The notes under the pieces were generated by a model, which saw only the letters and a list, made by a program, of their open reading frames with translations, was not told the DNA's origin and did not search any database. 9,792 nucleotides of DNA. Source: Thermoflexales bacterium. GTDB lineage: Bacteria; Chloroflexota; Anaerolineae; B4-G1; SLSP01. The stretch is taken from contig SLSP01000501.1 in NCBI GenBank assembly GCA_007130345.1, forward strand, positions 1 through 9,792, read 5' to 3'. Shown in pieces: positions 7,042-9,792 of this stretch (within the stretch, counting starts at the first letter, position 1; every line of letters starts with the position of its first letter). Both the position numbers and the translations under genes were made by a program.

Positions 7042-7570
7042 AGGTGTCTTTGAAAAGCTCTTGTAATAGCTTTTGGATCAAGTGCGGATGGATCCAAATA
7101 TCTTTTCGCTGCGCTATCTCGGCAAAAATCATCTGCAACTGCTCGGCGTTAAGCAAATCCTGGCGATAGGCTTTAATCAAGACACCCAACGTGCCACACA
7201 CGGGAAGTCCTAACTGCCCCGCCACCTTGCGTCCGCAGGTTTCATCCATCAACACGTTGGCCGGTCGGTGTTGATAGGCCAGGGTCAATGTATCCTTTTC
7301 CCCGCGATCCAGATGAGCGGTTTCAATTAGGGCCGGGATATCCGCCAAATTCACCGGCTCAGATTGCCATTTAACTTGCGCGAGAAACTGTTGAAGTCTT
7401 TGTGCGTCAACGTGACCATAGCGCAAGCCCTGTGTCACCGTTTCTTCGTAGACAGATTCAGGGATGTGTACATAGCCATAAAGCGCCTTGAGCAAGTAGA
7501 GCTGATGAAGTTTTGCCAACACCAACAACGGCCCGGCGTTACATACGGTATAGAGTTCCGCTTGCATCAC
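7040..7570 (-). CDS. DUF3368 PIN-domain protein, probable toxin of a UPF0175/DUF3368 pair
   Basis: PIN-domain proteins of this group are putative metal-dependent RNases paired with UPF0175 antitoxins. The 176-residue product has the expected landmarks: VCNAGPLLVLAKLHQL (residues 9-24, Asn11 at the first acidic position, common in DUF3368), IPESVYEETV with Glu42, LDRGEKDTLTLAYQ (Asp88, Glu91), LMDETCGRKVAGQLGLPV (Asp109, Glu110) and GTLGVLIKAY (126-135). Length fits the family. Two starts are possible: GTG 7570, giving a four-base GTGA overlap with the antitoxin stop, or ATG 7567, overlapping it by one base; either implies translational coupling. Nine bases separate its end from the DUF1116 gene. 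RNase activity is inferred from the fold and not shown by the sequence alone. Confidence 0.82.
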   Translation of the reverse strand: MMQAELYTVCNAGPLLVLAKLHQLYLLKALYGYVHIPESVYEETVTQGLRYGHVDAQRLQQFLAQVKWQSEPVNLADIPALIETAHLDRGEKDTLTLAYQHRPANVLMDETCGRKVAGQLGLPVCGTLGVLIKAYRQDLLNAEQLQMIFAEIAQRKDIWIHPHLIQKLLQELFKDT

Positions 7571-7836
7571 GCGCTCAATTCTTCTTGTAAAATCTGTTCA
7601 TCGAAGAACGGCTCCATACCCCGCGCGCGCGCTTCACGTATAAGTAGCGGTTTGGGAAGGTTAACCTGTTCTGCCGCATAACCTAGCGAGCAATTACCTG
7701 CCTGATAAATCTCCAATGCGCGGCGGATTTTAAGTTGCTGAACGCCCAAACGGATAATTTCCTGAAGCAATTGTTCCGGTTCACCGTCTAACCCCGCGAA
7801 TATCTGCTGCGAAATCCTAAACCCGGCTTCTCCCAT
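7567..7836 (-). CDS. UPF0175 family antitoxin
   Basis: An 89-residue protein matching the UPF0175 pattern: an N-terminal ISQQIFAGLDGEPEQLLQEI strand and helix, RALEIYQAGNCSLGYAAEQ in the centre (the helix-turn-helix-like stretch with the family's L/I-Y-xxG-x-S-x-x-x-A-A order), PKPLLIREARARGM, and a short acidic tail FFDEQILQEELSA. The family supplies the DNA-binding antitoxin beside PIN toxins of the DUF3368 type, as here. The start ATG 7836 has AAGGAG about seven bases upstream. It overlaps the toxin gene by four bases (or one). The 58-bp gap before it is AT-rich and could hold a separate promoter for this module, but no convincing -35/-10 pair was seen. Confidence 0.82.
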   Translation of the reverse strand: MGEAGFRISQQIFAGLDGEPEQLLQEIIRLGVQQLKIRRALEIYQAGNCSLGYAAEQVNLPKPLLIREARARGMEPFFDEQILQEELSA

Positions 7837-7894
7837 AGCAATCTCCTTCGAGAACTATTACGGTGTAATTGAATATGCAAGCGTCACAGGTAGC

Positions 7895-8302
7895 TCATTC
7901 AACCAATGTAGATTGAGAACGAAATTGCAGTGTGTTGTACAACTCTCGCATTACCTGATAGTAAAGGGGGAGTTTCTGATAAATGGCTTTGGCGATAGCT
8001 TCGATGTAGGTGTGAGAAGTCAGATTGCGGTCATCGGTCATCGTCAGACTGGCTTCGGTATGCTCAAGGGATAGTAGCCCCAGCTTGAAAGCGTGACGGA
8101 AGCAGCTTTTGGGCGAGTTGCAGAGGATTCCTTCGTGAGTTTGGAGGTAGAGTTTGAGTAATTTCCAGGTGGTTTCAAAAGTGTACTCAAACCGTTGAAT
8201 GGCGGCATCACGCACCACCGTGTCCAGCGGCATTTTGAGAATCTCATCCAGCGTGAGCAAAGCTCTTCCGGTGGACTCGAACAACAGCGTCAATTTGTCC
8301 AT
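7895..8302 (-). CDS. hepT: HepT-like HEPN protein (HI0074 nucleotidyltransferase substrate-binding family), probable RNase toxin
   Basis: 135-residue all-helical protein of the HI0074/HepT type. Signature stretches are IQRFEYTFETTWKLLKLYL (residues 35-53), SPKSCFRHAFKLGLL (63-77) and DRNLTSHTYIEAIAKAI (91-107). R92, H97 and Y99 form an RX4HXY motif. In studied HepT/MntA systems the R and H belong to the HEPN RNase site, and the tyrosine is adenylylated by the MNT partner to silence the toxin. The ATG at 8302 lies inside the end of the MNT gene (13-bp overlap), so the two are translated together. Base composition is lower in GC than the flanking catabolic genes: 25 of 60 bases in 7921-7980, against 43 of 60 in 9301-9360 of fdrA. 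RNase activity and silencing are inferred from the motif and the pairing. Confidence 0.85.
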   Translation of the reverse strand: MDKLTLLFESTGRALLTLDEILKMPLDTVVRDAAIQRFEYTFETTWKLLKLYLQTHEGILCNSPKSCFRHAFKLGLLSLEHTEASLTMTDDRNLTSHTYIEAIAKAIYQKLPLYYQVMRELYNTLQFRSQSTLVE

Positions 8303-8622
8303 ATCACCACGCCCTCGTGTTTAACGCGCTCACAAAAGGCCGCGTCGGTATGTCTCAAATCCACGACATCCACAAATAACGGAATCGCGGAGCTTTCCAG
8401 CGCCTCACGCAAATGGCTGAGTTCATTGTCAACATCTCCGGGCGCAGCGATAGCAATGTCCACATCCGATTGCAGGGTGTGTCTTCCACTAACCCGGGAG
8501 CCAAACAGATAGACGACACAGGCGGTGTCTTTAAGCACCTGCGCGAGGATATCCTGCAAAGATTGCAGGTAGTGTAGCGGCAGGTGGATACTTGTGGGGT
8601 ATGTCGGTGTGTTGACGCACAT
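8290..8622 (-). CDS. mntA: MNT-type minimal nucleotidyltransferase, probable antitoxin of HepT
   Basis: 110 residues with a canonical nucleotidyltransferase signature GSX10DXD: G41-S42 in YLFGSRVSGR and D53/D55 in SDVDIAIA, with a third acidic residue at D85 in PLFVDVVDL. This is the HI0073/MNT (minimal nucleotidyltransferase) class, which adenylylates its HepT partner in characterised toxin-antitoxin systems. The complete triad suggests an active enzyme. The ATG at 8622 is only six bases after the fdrA stop; no strong ribosome binding site is visible, so it may rely on coupling with fdrA translation. The first 15-18 residues are poorly conserved in character and the true start could lie slightly downstream, though no in-frame ATG offers a better choice. 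Confidence 0.85.
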   Translation of the reverse strand: MCVNTPTYPTSIHLPLHYLQSLQDILAQVLKDTACVVYLFGSRVSGRHTLQSDVDIAIAAPGDVDNELSHLREALESSAIPLFVDVVDLRHTDAAFCERVKHEGVVIWTN

Positions 8623-8628
8623 AGTGGC

Positions 8629-9792
8629 TTAACTCAACACATAGCCCGCGAGTCGTGTCACCGCCGCATTACTCGGCATGACGACGACGCCCGCCGCTTC
8701 GAGTTTCGCTTCCTGTTCGCGCGCGTTCTGGGGATCGCCGTTTGTGCCGCACACCGCTGCGATGAAGACCACGTCGCGTTTCTGCGCCTGGAGCTTGACC
8801 CGCGCCTCCTGGATGGCCGCGATAGCCGCGCCGGCCGGGTCGGGATGGACGCCGTAGCCTAGCACGATGTCGAGGAAGATGATAGCCGTCTCCGGGGAGA
8901 GCGCCTCCTGCACGATGCGGCGATTGCGCAGGCTGGGATCGAGCATCGGATGCAGCCGCCCGACGGTGAACTCGTCCTCGCCCAGATCGACAGCGGTGTG
9001 GCCTTCGCTGTGATTCGCGTCCGCCATTCGGCATTGCTTGTCCACCGGCGCATTGGAGCGCACCATCCCCGCGCCGAGCATCTCTCCCAGGATCAATTGC
9101 GTCTCGTAGCAGAACGTCCCCCCGCTGAACAGCCCCCGGAAATATTGCTGCTCCGGCTTGAGCAGCTTCTTGAGTTTCTTGGCCGCCTTCTTGTACGCCT
9201 TCTCCCGATCCTGAAGCTGTTGCCGCGCCACCTGCGGGTCAATCCCGTTGACCAGGGCCGCCGCCAGGTGCGCCGCTTCTTCGAGCGTCTCGGCCGGGAG
9301 GCCGCCGGCCTTGCGGATGGCCTTCGCTTTGCCGCCCAGGAAGCAGACGACGGCCGGCTTGGGGCTGGCCTGGAGTTGTTCCAGCACCCGCTTGGTGATG
9401 TCGGGCGCGGGCGGTTTGGAGACCAGCAACAGCACCGCGGTCGCGGGGTCGGCTTGCAGCGCCTTGATGCCTTCGATCATCATAATCCCGCCGACGGCCT
9501 CAGAGAGGTCGCGCCCGCCCGTGCCGATGCCCTGCGTGATGCCCACCCCTAGCCGCGCCAGCGCGCTGGTGACGGCTTGCAGCCCCGTGCCAGCCGCCGC
9601 CACGACGCCCACCGGCCCGGCGATCATGTGATTGGCGAAGCCGAGCGCCACGCCGTTGACGATAGCCGTCCCGGCGTCCGGCCCCATCACCAACAGACCC
9701 TGCTCGCGTCCCAACGTCTTGAGCGCGATTTCGTCCTCCACGCTCACGTTGTCACTGAAGAGGAAGACGTGCAGCCCACGCTGAAGCGCCTC
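8629..9792 (-). CDS. fdrA: FdrA family protein (acyl-CoA synthetase-like; AllF-type subunit), 5' end cut by window edge
   Basis: 387 residues of FdrA; the frame runs open to base 9792, so the first part (E. coli FdrA has about 555 residues) is outside the window. It belongs to the succinyl-CoA-ligase-like superfamily. In E. coli FdrA with YlbE and YlbF is assigned as oxamate carbamoyltransferase (AllFGH). Landmarks: FSDNVSVEDEIALK, then LLVMGPDAGTAIVNGV, GVVAAAGTGLQAVTSAL, GIGTGGRDLSEAVGG, LVSKPPAPDITKRV, a lysine-rich linker (KAYKKAAKKLKKLL), FRGLFSGGTFCYETQLIL, DLGEDEFTVGRLHPMLDP, and FLDIVLGYGVHPDPAGA. The usual GPDCGT reads GPDAGT here (as I recall the family). The end, AAVTRLAGYVLS, lacks the INIGLRSF-type tail of E. 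coli FdrA. The stop is six bases before the MNT gene, so fdrA heads the same transcript as the toxin-antitoxin genes and the DUF1116 gene. Confidence 0.92.
   Translation of the reverse strand, partial: EALQRGLHVFLFSDNVSVEDEIALKTLGREQGLLVMGPDAGTAIVNGVALGFANHMIAGPVGVVAAAGTGLQAVTSALARLGVGITQGIGTGGRDLSEAVGGIMMIEGIKALQADPATAVLLLVSKPPAPDITKRVLEQLQASPKPAVVCFLGGKAKAIRKAGGLPAETLEEAAHLAAALVNGIDPQVARQQLQDREKAYKKAAKKLKKLLKPEQQYFRGLFSGGTFCYETQLILGEMLGAGMVRSNAPVDKQCRMADANHSEGHTAVDLGEDEFTVGRLHPMLDPSLRNRRIVQEALSPETAIIFLDIVLGYGVHPDPAGAAIAAIQEARVKLQAQKRDVVFIAAVCGTNGDPQNAREQEAKLEAAGVVVMPSNAAVTRLAGYVLS

Noticed and set aside
7837..7894. Promoter for the UPF0175/PIN module in the AT-rich gap
   Set aside because: Only loose -35/-10 resemblances such as TTGCAT and TAATAG could be found, with poor spacing, so no promoter is called.

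Overview
All genes in this window lie on the minus strand, so transcription runs from high to low coordinates. The DNA is GC-rich and coding-dense. A class III ribonucleotide reductase gene points to an anaerobic or facultative lifestyle. Heptamer tandem repeats of the GTGATGC/GTAATCC type, a DUF11 surface protein with a Pro/Thr stalk and LPETG tail, and HepT/MNT plus UPF0175/DUF3368 toxin-antitoxin pairs together suggest a Chloroflexota (Anaerolineae-like) bacterium. That assignment is inference; no rRNA or other phylogenetic marker is present.

Layout in transcription order. (1) 9792-8629: 3' two thirds of fdrA, cut by the right window edge. (2) 8622-7040: two tandem toxin-antitoxin modules of visibly lower GC, an MNT nucleotidyltransferase/HepT (HEPN) pair followed by a UPF0175 antitoxin/DUF3368 PIN-toxin pair. 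(3) 7030-5642: a DUF1116 (YlbE/YahG) gene, the usual partner of fdrA. (4) 5622-5179: a small membrane-anchored, Coa1-like gene broken by an in-frame TAA at codon 12. (5) 5092-3920: a secreted two-domain DUF11 protein with a C-terminal LPETG sorting signal. (6) 3919-3606: a gene-poor gap with several hairpins. (7) 3605-1587: anaerobic ribonucleoside-triphosphate reductase NrdD, which lacks the C-terminal glycyl-radical segment. (8) 1586-1501: short gap with a six-unit heptamer repeat. (9) 1500-1: an LctP-type lactate permease, cut by the left window edge.

How the genes may work together. FdrA and the DUF1116 protein belong to the group that in E. coli (FdrA/YlbE/YlbF, renamed AllFGH) is assigned to oxamate carbamoyltransferase in allantoin catabolism; the third subunit (DUF2877) and carbamate kinase are not in this window. 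The two toxin-antitoxin modules sit exactly between these partner genes, with overlaps or gaps of at most 9 bp at both ends, so they look built into one transcription unit. The downstream nrdD and lctP genes have no evident functional link to that unit.

The points most worth checking are the toxin-antitoxin cassette inside the fdrA-DUF1116 operon, the apparently radical-less NrdD ending beside a tandem repeat, the interrupted Coa1-like gene, and the hairpin-rich leader of nrdD.
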